In this document: positions 54,801-61,553 of the stretch, piece by piece | Layout: the number at the start of each line of letters is the position of its first letter | Numbering within the stretch: position 1 is the first letter of the stretch | Source of the DNA: Dermatemys mawii | Taxonomy: Eukaryota; Chordata; Testudines; Dermatemydidae | Direction: 5' to 3' | Assembly: GCA_007922305.1 (NCBI GenBank) | Contig: ML677374.1 | Span: forward strand, 14,193,511 to 14,257,510 | Length of the DNA stretch: 64,000 nt | The notes under the pieces: model-generated | What the model was told of the DNA's origin: nothing | The model's input: only the letters and a program-made list of their open reading frames with translations | Database searches by the model: none | Made by a program: the position numbers and the translations under genes

Positions 54801-54915
54801 CAGTACTTGTAGTTGATGCAGTAGCTCCATAATTCTGTAAGCCAGGGGGCTGCTGGGACTGCAGGCTGGTGAACTCATTCATTCCCCTGGACCCCTCTGG
54901 CACAGAGCTCTGCAT
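18764..54915 (-). CDS. SPNS3: SPNS3, spinster homolog 3 (MFS transporter), 12 coding exons, complete
   Basis: Spliced gene with coding exons at 54690-54915, 49461-49526, 47876-48012, 46725-46876, 45511-45577, 44014-44204, 40386-40538, 36368-36557, 29090-29155, 23047-23145, 19380-19551 and 18764-18828. These join in one frame to 1,584 nt (527 residues plus TGA). The product is a 12-helix membrane protein of the spinster branch of the major facilitator superfamily. Relatives SPNS1 and SPNS2 carry lysophospholipids and sphingosine-1-phosphate; the substrate of SPNS3 is not settled. Visible signatures are [10 protein letters not shown] in TM1 (residues 62-71), MFS motif [11 protein letters not shown] (111-120), [18 protein letters not shown] in TM4 (151-168), LLVPDP after TM6 (231-236), WCEDVRSL (270-277) and LLGDAGSPY in the last third. 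[13 protein letters not shown] (Ser-Ala-Ser in human) and WCEDVR favour SPNS3 over SPNS1 or SPNS2. No frameshift or stop was seen. Confidence 0.93.
18829..19379 (-). other. SPNS3 intron 11
   Basis: 551-bp intron between exons 11 and 12, the shortest of the gene. No repeat was recognised. Its donor GTTTCT is weak. Confidence 0.75.
19380..19551 (-). CDS. SPNS3: SPNS3 coding exon 11 (TM12 and start of C-tail)
   Basis: 172 nt, residues 450-506 plus one base. Encodes [20 protein letters not shown], then TM12 ([20 protein letters not shown], about 479-498) and the acidic stretch [12 protein letters not shown]. The acceptor has a C-run ending CCAG. The donor, AGAG before GTTTCT, is weak but is the position that joins in frame to exon 12. 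Reading through it instead meets TAA at 19360-19362 after five more residues. Confidence 0.9.
19552..23046 (-). other. SPNS3 intron 10
   Basis: About 3.5 kb. Holds one short TIR element (20651-20762). Open frames on both strands (for example 19868-20256 and 20720-21037) show no family features. Confidence 0.8.
20651..20762. mobile_element. Short MITE with TGTCTACA ends
   Basis: Left end GGGAATGTCTACATGG and right end GCAGTGTAGACATACCCT are inverted. The interior has AGCAGGAGCCTGATGCTG and GACCCAGGCTCTCAGAGTCA. It is the same family as 63359-63497. Confidence 0.65.
23047..23145 (-). CDS. SPNS3: SPNS3 coding exon 10 (TM11)
   Basis: 99 nt, 33 codons (residues 417-449), phase 0 at both ends. 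Encodes [20 protein letters not shown], then [13 protein letters not shown]. The GDAGSPY motif and the VVP-C--TA-ALQ block are spinster hallmarks. The acceptor is TTGTTCCAG and the donor is GTAAGT. Confidence 0.95.
23146..29089 (-). other. SPNS3 intron 9
   Basis: About 5.9 kb. Holds a CR1 3' end at 25730-25811 and a short GT run near 25693. The remaining AT-rich sequence was not classified. Overlapping open frames at 27172-27528 on both strands look fortuitous. Confidence 0.8.
25730..25811 (+). mobile_element. CR1 LINE 3' terminus
   Basis: TATGAACTGTGTCATACAGG, then AGGTCAGACTAGATGATTAC and TTTTGACCTTGGAATCTATG is the sense-strand 3' end of CR1, ending near the ATTCTATGA-type terminal repeat. 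Confidence 0.85.
29090..29155 (-). CDS. SPNS3: SPNS3 coding exon 9 (TM10)
   Basis: 66 nt, exactly 22 codons (residues 395-416), phase 0 at both ends: [20 protein letters not shown] and then LL. It matches the spinster pattern LGE-L---NWA-VADILL. The acceptor ends TTTCAG and the donor is GTAAGT. It is flanked by about 6-kb and 7-kb introns. Confidence 0.93.
29283..29440 (-). mobile_element. MIR-like SINE, antisense
   Basis: GAGTGACTTGCCAAACATCA, then GTCAGTGGCAGAGTCAGGAA and GAGTCATGAGTCCT match the reverse complement of the MIR-type core, with the loss-of-order typical of old copies. Confidence 0.5.
29468..29743. mobile_element. TIR element with GGGCTTATCTATACT end
   Basis: Left end CAGGGCTTATCTATACTATC is inverted at the right end, CCCAGTATAGACCGGGCC. 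The interior carries GGTCAATTTATTGCATCTAG and GTCGACTCTGG paired with GGTGGAGTCGAC, and AGTATGTCTAC near the end. It is about 276 bp, non-coding. Confidence 0.65.
30342..30755. mobile_element. hAT-type MITE, longer copy
   Basis: Ends CAGTGGTGTTCAACCTTTCT and TTTGGTTGAGAACCACTG are inverted repeats of the CAGTGGTTCTCAACC family. The interior is AT-rich. 41253-41559 is a second copy lacking an internal stretch present here. Confidence 0.85.
31455..31640 (+). mobile_element. MIR-like SINE fragment
   Basis: GAAAGAGTCCTGGACTC, then CAGCAACTCACTTATCCCTG and AATAATTTGAGATTCTGGGA follow MIR-type order, strongly diverged. Confidence 0.4.
36368..36557 (-). CDS. SPNS3: SPNS3 coding exon 8 (TM8-TM9)
   Basis: 190 nt, completing Ser331 and encoding residues 332-394. 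It reads [20 protein letters not shown], then [25 protein letters not shown] and ILATY. The RRYKK-AxPLICA block is typical of SPNS3. The acceptor is TACCGCCAG, the donor is the strong GTAAGTG after TAC, and it leaves in phase 0. Confidence 0.95.
37531..37755. mobile_element. TTAA-flanked palindromic MITE
   Basis: The first 39 bases (37531-37569) are an exact reverse complement of the last 39 (37717-37755), both beginning TTAAGGGTATGTCTAC. Pairing continues with mismatches through GCCAGCTGACT and GGGCTGTTTAATT. TTAA at both ends suggests a piggyBac-type target site. No coding sequence. Confidence 0.85.
39095..39302 (+). mobile_element. CR1 LINE ORF2 C-terminal fragment
   Basis: Translation on the plus strand recalls the reverse-transcriptase C-terminal segment, with [20 protein letters not shown], a counterpart of the common YEERLRxLGLFSLEKRRLRG block of CR1 elements. 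It is broken by stops and is a decayed remnant. Confidence 0.8.
39481..39592. mobile_element. TIR-element left-end fragment
   Basis: AAGGGCTTGTCTACACACAA followed by TTGCACAGATTTAACTAATT is the left end of a GGGCTTGTCTACAC element. The right end is not present. Confidence 0.55.
40119..40255 (+). mobile_element. MIR-like SINE
   Basis: CTACCTGTGTGAGCTTAGAC, then AATCAGTTATCTGACTCTGT and TTGCCATCTGTAAAATGGAG is the conserved core of MIR-type SINEs. Confidence 0.65.
40386..40538 (-). CDS. SPNS3: SPNS3 coding exon 7 (TM7 and extracellular loop)
   Basis: 153 nt, residues 281-330 with split codons at both ends. Encodes [20 protein letters not shown] (TM7) and then a Cys-containing loop [12 protein letters not shown]. 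Asn327 sits in an N-S-S sequon, a possible glycosylation site if this loop is extracytosolic. The acceptor is TGTGACAG before CCGAAG and the donor is GTGAGG. It is out of frame with long ORFs on either strand, so ORF finding alone misses it. Homology, splice sites and phase fit exactly. Confidence 0.93.
41253..41559. mobile_element. hAT-type MITE, internally deleted copy
   Basis: Ends CAGTGGTTCTCAACCTTTCC and CCTGGTTGAGAACCACTG are near-perfect inverted repeats. Flanks GTGTAAGA and ATGTAAAA agree at 6 of 8 bases, as expected for an aged 8-bp hAT target duplication. Homologous to 30342-30755. Confidence 0.88.
42925..43035 (+). repeat. Old dispersed repeat fragment
   Basis: GTGCCTAGGAACAGCAGTCA, then GGACCCCTCTGGGCTAGGCA, ACAGTCCCTGCTCCAGAAAG and CTTATCA belong to a widespread amniote repeat. 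A shorter relative may lie near 35815-35835 (CAGTGCCAAGCACATTGTAA). Confidence 0.55.
44014..44204 (-). CDS. SPNS3: SPNS3 coding exon 6 (TM6 and central cytoplasmic loop)
   Basis: 191 nt, residues 217-279 plus two bases. TM6 is [18 protein letters not shown], followed by a long hydrophilic loop and then [10 protein letters not shown] (270-279), a strongly SPNS3-like stretch. The loop between LVPDP and WCEDV is about 33 residues, longer than I recall for human SPNS3 (about 19). It contains an imperfect 16-residue duplication, QSITSTTQ at 247 and QSTASTTW at 263. The exon begins after TCTACAG and ends AGC AAG AA before GTAGGT, so it leaves in phase 2. Confidence 0.94.
44205..45510 (-). other. 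SPNS3 intron 5
   Basis: About 1.3 kb. Contains one MIR-like SINE (44665-44870). Overlapping open frames at 44353-44621 on both strands have no support. Confidence 0.8.
44665..44870 (+). mobile_element. MIR-like SINE
   Basis: GTATTCCAGAGTTCTAGTCC, then CAGCTGTCACTCATTTTCTG and TCAAGTGCTTTGAAGG match MIR-type SINE organisation over its full span, diverged. Confidence 0.5.
45511..45577 (-). CDS. SPNS3: SPNS3 coding exon 5
   Basis: 67 nt that completes Ser194 and encodes [20 protein letters not shown] and then FR (residues 195-216). It corresponds to the segment reading roughly SGLGYVLGSAV followed by a W-x-W-A-x-R pattern in spinster proteins. The acceptor is TTTTACAG, the donor GTGAGT, and it leaves in phase 0. 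Confidence 0.93.
45623..45707 (-). mobile_element. Turtle-type SINE fragment, antisense
   Basis: GCGTCTTGTAGCACCTTATA, then GACTAACAGATATTTTGG and CCCAGTTCATCAGATGAATG is the reverse complement of the SINE family seen at 12165-12310, truncated at both ends. Confidence 0.65.
45726..46010. repeat. C-rich dispersed element, copy 1
   Basis: A strongly pyrimidine-biased stretch of CCCCAACC-type blocks ends in CCAGATGTGGCCCTTGGGCC followed by AAAACGTTTACCCACCCC. The end block recurs almost unchanged at 62830-62872. The long minus-strand frame 45723-46103 is a by-product of its composition. Confidence 0.7.
46725..46876 (-). CDS. SPNS3: SPNS3 coding exon 4 (TM4-TM5)
   Basis: 152 nt, residues 144-193 plus two bases. 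It starts [15 protein letters not shown] and continues through the spinster signature ASYSTIAPT (160-168) and LFEKDQRT into TM5 with [10 protein letters not shown]. Position 159 is Thr where SPNS1 and SPNS2 have Glu and human SPNS3 has Ser. The acceptor follows a pyrimidine tract ending CCCCAG. The donor is GTTTGT, a usable but non-optimal GT site. It leaves in phase 2. Confidence 0.95.
46877..47875 (-). other. SPNS3 intron 3
   Basis: About 1.0 kb, of which nearly a third is one TIR element (46968-47266). No other feature was recognised. Confidence 0.8.
46968..47266. mobile_element. TIR element, GGCCTGGTCTACACTA family
   Basis: Left end AAGGCCTGGTCTACACTAAG and right end CCCTTAGTGTAGACAAGGTC are inverted. 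The interior contains GTCGACTTAAGTTACACTAG and GTAACTTAGGTTGACGTAGC. About 299 bp, non-coding, same family as 15914-16153. Confidence 0.75.
47876..48012 (-). CDS. SPNS3: SPNS3 coding exon 3 (TM2-TM3, MFS motif A)
   Basis: 137 nt, residues 98-143. Holds TM2, the cytosolic motif A loop [10 protein letters not shown] (residues 111-120) and TM3 with [13 protein letters not shown]. Motif A is the conformational-switch signature of the major facilitator superfamily, and its Asp, Arg and Lys residues are present. The acceptor is TTGCAG before TCTTC. The donor is GTATGT after TCG, so the exon leaves in phase 0. Confidence 0.95.
48101..48188 (+). mobile_element. Turtle-type SINE, 5'-truncated
   Basis: TTAGTCTTTAAGGTGCCACC, then CAGGCTAACACAGCTACCCC and TCTGATAC is the 3' part of the family at 12165-12310. 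GTGCTAC lies just before and just after it, a possible 7-bp target duplication. Confidence 0.65.
49098..49218. mobile_element. Short MITE, AGGGTGACCAGAT family
   Basis: Left end AGGGTGACCAGATAGCAA; interior GGTGGGGGGCAATAAGTGTC, TATATAAGAAAAA and TCGGGACTGTCCCTATAAAA; decayed right end ATTTTGCGACCAC. Recognised as a common sauropsid non-autonomous DNA element. The superfamily is not certain. Confidence 0.7.
49461..49526 (-). CDS. SPNS3: SPNS3 coding exon 2 (loop between TM1 and TM2)
   Basis: Short 66-nt exon encoding [20 protein letters not shown] and then QT, the TM1-TM2 loop. It matches the spinster pattern GVLLDIQ..F.I.D..AGLLQ. The acceptor is TTGTTGCAG with GGGTGC following. The exon ends ACA G before the donor GTAAAG. 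It enters and leaves in phase 1. Confidence 0.93.
49906..50150. mobile_element. hAT-type MITE with long inverted repeats
   Basis: CAGTGGTTCCCAAACTTGGT at the left pairs with ATCAAGTTTGGGAACCAATG at the right. Arm similarity extends about 75 bp through GGCTTGTTCAGGGTAAGCCC and CTTTGTTTA. Flanks GTTTAGAC and GTTTTGAT agree at 6 of 8 bases, fitting a hAT target duplication. Confidence 0.85.
52319..52566. mobile_element. TIR element, GGGTACGTCCACAC family
   Basis: Left end GGGTACGTCCACACACACTC and right end GGGCTGTGTAGACATACC are inverted. Inside, TCTAAAAATAACTGTGTTGA is mirrored by TCGACAGAGCTATTTTTAGA. About 248 bp, non-coding. Confidence 0.75.
52768..52960 (+). mobile_element. MIR-like SINE
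   Basis: GGTTAGGGTACAGGACTGCT, then TTCTAGCCCCATCTCTGCCA and ACTCAAGTTCCTTATTTGTT follow the MIR-type plan from the tRNA-like head to the tail. Heavily diverged. Confidence 0.5.
54690..54915 (-). CDS. SPNS3: SPNS3 coding exon 1 (N-terminus and TM1)
   Basis: Encodes residues 1-75 plus the first base of codon 76. About 50 residues of Ser/Thr/Gln-rich cytosolic tail precede TM1 (about 53-76). I chose the ATG at 54915 (MQSSVPEG) because it is the most upstream ATG in this frame and has A at -3; the frame runs further up only to a TTG at 54942. A second in-frame ATG at codon 12 (MNEF) is an alternative start. The exon ends GTATCA G followed by the donor GTAAG, in phase 1. A 5' non-coding exon further upstream cannot be excluded. 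No CpG island is visible. Confidence 0.88.
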
Positions 54916-55365
54916 GATCCACCACGCATACACGCACCACAAGTTTCAAAGTCTTTCGAAGTGCATTAAGCAAAGTCTCGATTTTGCAATCAAGTTATGA
55001 GGAACTTCACCCAGTGTAGTCATTTCCTGAAATGACGATCCTCCCACAAGTATAGCCAACTTGCATTGAAAATTAAGATTCTCATGACAGAGCTTCTGCA
55101 GTAAAAGGAGCTCCAGCCCCATGGGTTTTGCTGGGAAATTTAAGTTGTAAAATATATTTTATCTTGCATTGAAGGTAAGATTGGACAATGTAAACACAAG
55201 ATAATCCACTGTGCACGAAGAAAAAGTACTACAGAATTCTGTGAAGGCCTCAAGGAGTGAATGGAGAAGATCTTAATAATAACCTTTCCCAGATGCCAGG
55301 ATTCAGGAAGACTCTTTAGAATCAAAGATGGTCTCTTTGGCAGAGGAGAAAAAGGGGGAGAGACA

Positions 55366-55540
55366 AGATGGTCCAGTGACTACGGTACTAGCCTAGGACT
55401 TGGGAAACCTGGCTACAAGTTTTTCTTCTACTACGGACTTCCTGTGTGAGCTTAGTTTCTGCCTCAGTTCCCATCTGTAACAAGGGGATAAAAGCACTGC
55501 CTTGCCTACAGGGGTGTTGCAAGGATAAATACATTAAAAT
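55366..55540 (+). mobile_element. MIR-like SINE, near full length
   Basis: GATGGTCCAGTGACTACGGT, then CTAGCCTAGGACTTGGGAAA, TTCCTGTGTGAGCTTAG, CTGCCTCAGTTCCCATCTGT and TGTTGCAAGGATAAATACAT. Head, core and tail of a MIR-type SINE are all present. Confidence 0.65.
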
Positions 55541-56253
55541 ATCTTGATGTTCTCATACAGTGGTGATGTAGGTCACATATCTCAGATATTGCTTCCAGAT
55601 TCCACATAATTCAGGATTAAGGGAAAGTGGATAATTATTTGATCTACCAATGGAATCTCATCATGTTTTACTACAGGGATTTTTGCTGACAGAAACTGAA
55701 CACTTTAGCATATTTGGTGAGGGAATAAGGAAGGAACTTCCTTCTCTCCTTGCCAAAGATCATGGATGAATTTCATTTCAAGATTGAGTACTGAAAAGGG
55801 TCCTGAGAGGATTAGGTCGGTATTAACATCACCATCAGTTTCCTCCTCTAATCAGGCAATGGACTGTGGTTTTTCCAATCTTTTTCCAATCTGCAATATT
55901 GTGATTTCCTGTGAAGCGTCTGGTCACATATACTTGAGTATTGCAGGACACAAGAGTCAGTGACCTGCTTACTAAACGAAATCCAAGTTGGGAATGGTTT
56001 GTGATATAGTTAAGTGAAGTTCTAGGATAAACAGGGAGGAAAGCTCAAGAACACTTACATCCCTTATACAGGAGACACAAAGACCTTATCATACAGAGGC
56101 CAACTATACTTAATGTTACGGTGGTAGTGGAATTACTGTTTGAGTATTCTAATGGAATGTCAACTGCCAGCCCCATATTCATGGTGAAGTGCTTGCAACA
56201 ACTCTCTGAAGTGCTTGTTTTAGAAGTTAGAGTTTGCCTTCGGAAGTTATTTT

Positions 56254-56510
56254 AGGGCTTGGCTACACTGACATTTTACAGCACTCTAACTTGTTGGCTC
56301 AGAGGGATGAAAAATAACGCCCCCAGAGCGTAGCAAGTCTGAGTGCTTTAAAGCCCTAGTGTGGACAGGCTCTGAGTGCTGGGAGCCGGGCTCCAAGCAC
56401 TCTGAGCTAATCCCCTCGTGGAGGTGGATTACCAGGAGAGCTGGGAGACCTCTCTCCCAGCGCTCCCACGTGATCACACTCGCACTTCAAAGCGCTGCCA
56501 CGGGATCATT
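56254..56510. mobile_element. DNA-transposon-like element, GGGCTTGGCTACACTG end
   Basis: Starts AGGGCTTGGCTACACTGACA, with an inner palindrome (TTACAGCACTCTAACTTG against GCAAGTCTGAGTGCTTTAAA) and a GCTCCCACGTGATCACACTC stretch near the end. It shares its terminus with 63498-64000. The right end looks deleted. Confidence 0.6.
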
Positions 56511-56577
56511 CCCGTGACAGACTGGTCAAATCTAAGTTTTAGAGAAAAAATGGTAACTCGTCACATACATCTTGTGA

Positions 56578-56640
56578 AAGTGACAAAGAGTCCTGGACTC
56601 TTTGTCAATTCCAGACTAACACGGCTACCCCTCTGATTCT
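56578..56640 (+). mobile_element. 5'-truncated SINE copy with 13-bp target duplication
   Basis: A 63-bp insert ending CAGACTAACACGGCTACCCC TCTGATTCT. ATACATCTTGTGA is present exactly at 56565-56577 and again at 56641-56653, so both insert borders are defined. Same family as 12165-12310. Confidence 0.85.
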
Positions 56641-56883
56641 ATACATCTTGTGAGTCACTCTTGCACATTACCAACTTCAGGTGGTAGCATCTTTAAACTC
56701 CCTTAATAGACTGCAACATGAGTAATGTGTGAATTAACAGGATAGTGTCCGGCCCTATGTGCAACAGCTAGGCAGGCACTTAAATTGTATTCCAAGAGGA
56801 ATGGCTAATGACATCATTGGTGAGTTGTGCATAGAGACAGAGCAGTAGGGTCACATTTTTAAGCGTTCAGCATCTCACACTTG

Positions 56884-56947
56884 GGGCCAGATTTCTTTTG
56901 ACAATTAGCACCTAGCATGCTGAATTCCTTTGGCAATCTGGCCCCAA
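56884..56947. repeat. Compact inverted repeat with GGGGCCAGATT arms
   Basis: GGGGCCAGATTTCTTTTGAC faces CTTTGGCAATCTGGCCCC, a 64-bp near-palindrome of the family seen at 1735 and 5361. Confidence 0.6.
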
Positions 56948-57543
56948 TTGCAAGTGGAGAAAAACTACAATATTATGGACTTGCTTTCTTGAAGATCTGG
57001 CTCTCTGTGAACCAGAGGGTTTGATTCTGCCCCTAGCGAAATTTAAGCAAGATTTTAGTTTTGCAAAAACATTTCAGTTACATACCAAACAGCTTTTTAA
57101 TAGGTATACTCTAAAAAACTCATTTGTTCATACGTTTGGTTTTTTGTTTCTGCTTTTTTGCCACAGGTATTCTGCTTCACGTCACCCAACTGGGTTTGGA
57201 AGATATTTAGTCCAGTAACTAAAGGATGAACTATATCTTAATGCATACAAGAAAGTGGTCCAAATCCTTTTGGCTACAAATACCCGGGAAAAATAAATGG
57301 TGAGAGAACCTTGTTGCGATTAAAGTACGCTATCATTGTTGGTAATTAGGCTAGAGATTGATATGCAAGCTCAGTTTAAGAATTGCTAGGTATTCCTAAA
57401 CTAGACAGACTGCTGTTTTGGTTTCAGTAATTAATCTTTCAACAGAGTTAAGTTTTAAGAAAATTTTGAAGGAGGTGCTCTGATTTCAATACTGAATATG
57501 TGTGAATGAACACACAGTATACTTCTTATTTGTTTGCCTAGGA

Positions 57544-57852
57544 CAGGGGTCAGCAACCTTTCAGAAGTGGTGTGCCAAGTTTCATTTATTCACTCTAATT
57601 TAAGGTTGCGTGTGCCAGTAATACATGTTAACGTTTTTAGAAGGTCTCTTTCTATAAGTCTAATATATAGAACTAAGCTATTGTTGTATGTAAAGTAAAT
57701 AAGGTTTTTAAAATGTTTAAGAAGATTCATTTAAAATTAAATTAAAATGCAGAGCTCCCTGACTGGTTGCCAGGATCCAGGCAGTGAGTGCGCCACTGAA
57801 AATCAGCTTGCGTCCTGCCTTCGGCACTCGTGCCATAGGTTGCCTACCCCTG
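57544..57852. mobile_element. hAT-type MITE with 8-bp target duplication
   Basis: Begins CAGGGGTCAGCAACCTTTCA and ends CATAGGTTGCCTACCCCTG. Flanks GCCTAGGA (57536-57543) and TCCTAGGA (57853-57860) match at 7 of 8 bases, the hAT signature. The AT-rich core is that of a common turtle MITE. No transposase. Confidence 0.93.
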
Positions 57853-60800
57853 TCCTAGGAAATAGCTATTTGGCATAATTAGTGTAGTTTCAGTCAACAG
57901 GATAATGGGCCACCAGATGTCACTGAAGTACGAAAAAGCAGCATGTATTTGTTACGATTTGGAATGCCTTGTCCAAGGTTCCTGTTGTATTTCATATCAC
58001 CTTCACGCTTCAATCACACAATAGGCTGCTGCGGGCCAGCTTCACTATTAATAAGTCATACACTTTTTAAAGAGTGTAACACTCAGAAACAATGACTGAT
58101 AATCTGCCCTGGCATTATTCAACTAAACCCAGACACTCAGCATTAAGGCCAGTGAAACAATATCTCTGAGAGTGTTAGAAGTCTGGATGCAGCCATGGTT
58201 ATGTTTTCAATAGCTAAGTTTCTTCTTTAAAGAAACACTTTAGTAATTTAAGTTTTACTAGGTTTTGTTTTTTAAGGCAGCTTATGTTTTGGGCCTAATA
58301 TTACACGTGTTTAAGTTAGTTTAAGGTTTTTCAAAAGTGTTTGTAAAAATATTGTTGTGGGGTGTTGGAAAGTCAAAGAGCACCACTGTTCTAATGTTTA
58401 ACTAGAAAGTGAGGTTGTTTGTAAACAGGAAGTGAAACAGATCAGCTGAGTTTCACTGTTTAAGCTAAGAAAAGCAAAGAACATATGCAGTCAATCAAAA
58501 TTTCAAAATTAAAATAACTTCATAGTTTTAGCTATCCATTGTTTTTATTTTAAGCATCCCTTCAAAAGAAAGATAGTTCTATTGTTCTATTAATTGTCTA
58601 GAGACACTACCCAACCCTAACCAATCAAGTCGTCTGTGCTTTAGGAGCAGGCACTGAAGGAAAGACTACTCAGGACCCACCTCCACTTCTGATAGTCTAA
58701 ATCCCCTCTTGCTTGGGACCCTCTCCCACACTCACACAACTTCTGGTTCTGCTGTCTCCAGAGCATGTCCTGCATTGCCACAGGATTCTGAACATCAGCT
58801 ACTGCACTTGTTGCCAAGTACCTAATGTAAGAGATATATAGAACAGATATGCCTTGAAGGACCAATAACGACTAACTCCTTCTGGCCCTCAAGAAATTAG
58901 AAAAGCTCTCCATCTCTGCTTTTCCCAAAATAGGAGCCAGAGCCACCTAGAAGTAAACAAAAAATGGTTCACACCATGTGAGATACAATCTAAGGACCCA
59001 CAAATCAGCCAAGGCTATACGTTCCTCTCCCTAAAAACAGAAACTAAAATGGCTAAATGAGAATACTGTTAATCACCTAGGCAAGAAATTCTTATAATAT
59101 GCAAATTGATTAAACCTTTTTCTCCCTACCAACCTAGCTAGAAAATACTCCAAGTCACCAAGCAAGCTCTCCCATGCAAAGTAACCAAGAGCACGAGGCC
59201 GGTAATCTAGAGGTCATCTTTGACACTGCCCTCTTATTAGGCTCACACATTCAGGCCATATCTAATTCTTATTACTTATTTCTGATAAAATTCTATGGAT
59301 TTGACCTTTCCTCTCTCCACTACACCAAAATCTCTCATCCAGGCCCTCATCTTCCATCTCAACTCTGCTATCTTCCACTGAAATTGCTACACACCCTCAG
59401 ATCCCTCCAGCCACTCCTGTTTTCCAATGTGAACCCTAAGTTTGTCTTTACTTTTATGGCCCTTTCAAGGTTTAGCCTCACTGATCAGTTTTTCTGGACA
59501 TGACAGCCATCATCATTGCTCTACCGAAGATGACAGCCTGTATTGCCCATTAGTATTTCTCCCATCAACGCTTTCATGTTTTCACATGCTCCCATGAGGC
59601 ATGGGGAAAACTCTATTAAAAAACCCCCAAAATTAAACAAACAATCACCTCATGACTGACCTCTGCTATGATGCCTGCAAAATGCTGCCATCTGATAATG
59701 GCTACACAATACACCTGCTCGTTATACAACAGATTCACTTTTACCTAGTCATGCCCTCTCCTTATTTGTCCGTACCTGCAGTTAATGTTTTCTTACACTA
59801 TTTTGAACCTGGCAGACACAACTGAGAATCTCCAGAAGAATATATGCAATATGTGGTAATAGCGATAGCAACTAGCACTGTATTTCTGTCAGCTTCATTA
59901 ATCCAGTTAAAAGGCTGCGCTCAGACATGAGATGCCTGGAGACCTAGAGAGGAGAGTTTACAGACAACTGATGTAAAGACACTGGTTTTGTTTGAAATGA
60001 TTTTCTACCATTTACTATCAATGCTTTTGAATATATTTTTGTCTACATTTACCTTCTTAGGGCCAAATATTCTGCAATGTTTGTTTAAAGTTTGCTGTTT
60101 CTGTGAGCAGCCTTGAAGATAAGCTAGTTTGCCATGACAGTCTCAGAAAGATAACCCAAAAGAGCCAGTTTGTTTACAAACCACAAACAAACCTGAGAGC
60201 TTTCGCAGTATTCTCTTACCTCCAAATCACCTCCACTACATAGATCCCAAGACAGAGGTTAATTGATTAACTCAGGATCAAGCAGCAAAATCTGTAGCAG
60301 AACTGGCAATGAAGGGCTAGGAATGGATACATCTCTTCTGTTTGCAAGAGGAAAAAAACACATATGCTCCCTATCAGCCCTTTTCTACAGCTACAGCAAG
60401 AAAAGTTAGAGCTGTGCATGTGAATCCAAGGGCAGACAAGAATCAAGATTGCAGTACCGAAGTGTTTAATTTTACTACACATTTGATAATGACGAGATAG
60501 AAGCTTAGTCTGTGTAAAGAGACTACACGATTTTGAAATCTGAATGTTAGTGTTCTGTTGCAATTATCTGCAATGTGGGTGGCAGTGTGACCAAACTCAA
60601 GAGTTCACTGCATGGCAAGAACTGAAGATGAGATGTGATGCTACTCAGGGGAAAAGGCAGCTGAGTACATGAGGTGAGTGGGAACTAACCGGAAAGGTTC
60701 AATAGGAAGGCGATATATGGAAAGTACTAGCAACTACAAGTGAGCCAAAGAGGCAGTGTTTGAATTTGATCCGATTTAGATGAGGGTTTGGGTTCCACAG

Positions 60801-61524
60801 TCAAGACTTTTGAGATGTCACCTTGCTCTGTATTTGAACCACATTTAGAAAATAGAGCCCTTCCAATTTTGGATCCAACTCAGTACCAAGAACATTGGAA
60901 CTGTTTTGGATCCAGACATTAGAATCTGATGTGTGTCTGAAGAGACGGAAATTTGATTTACTATTTGAACCAACATCTAGCAATGATAGATGTGGCAATT
61001 AAGAAGGACAGAAAGTTACCAAAGTCTGCAATGTGAAATGGTATGAAAGTGACAGTGATTTGGGACTTCAGAAGCACTAACGCAGAATGCCAGTAGCCTG
61101 TCTAATTCTAGCAAGAAGCCATATAGTAATACTCCAAGGTGACCGAAGTACATCTCCAAGGTGACTGGAGTACAGTTTGTGTACATCTTTCTGGCATTCA
61201 TGTGTCCTTCTGACTTACTTACAACTTTCAGGATTTTAGTCACATTGGAATAGGTATTGTGAGGGATGTGGTCTGTGCCATCATGAAGGTGTGGTTACAA
61301 AAGTCTGAGAAACTCTGGACTCATAGCTTGCCAAATTTACCCAACACGGATATCTAAAATTGGACTATTCACTGGTGATGAAATAACATTCTAAAGGTAA
61401 TTGCAGTAGTTGTTTATATGGAAAAGTAGTACTAGGGAAATATTTAACTTTTAAAAATGGAATTTAGCAGCTGAAAATTAAGAACCAACACAACATGCTC
61501 AGACTACCAGCAAGTATCCTGCAG

Positions 61525-61553
61525 ACCATGGGTGACAGTTTGGGAACCACTGT
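61525..61553. repeat. Isolated hAT-type terminal repeat
   Basis: CATGGGTGACAGTTTGGGAA CCACTG resembles the right end of the family at 49906-50150, without a left end nearby. Treat as a remnant. Confidence 0.4.

Noticed and set aside
54690..54942. Longer N-terminus starting at position 54942
   Set aside because: The codon there is TTG, not ATG. The first ATG in frame is at 54915 with A at -3.
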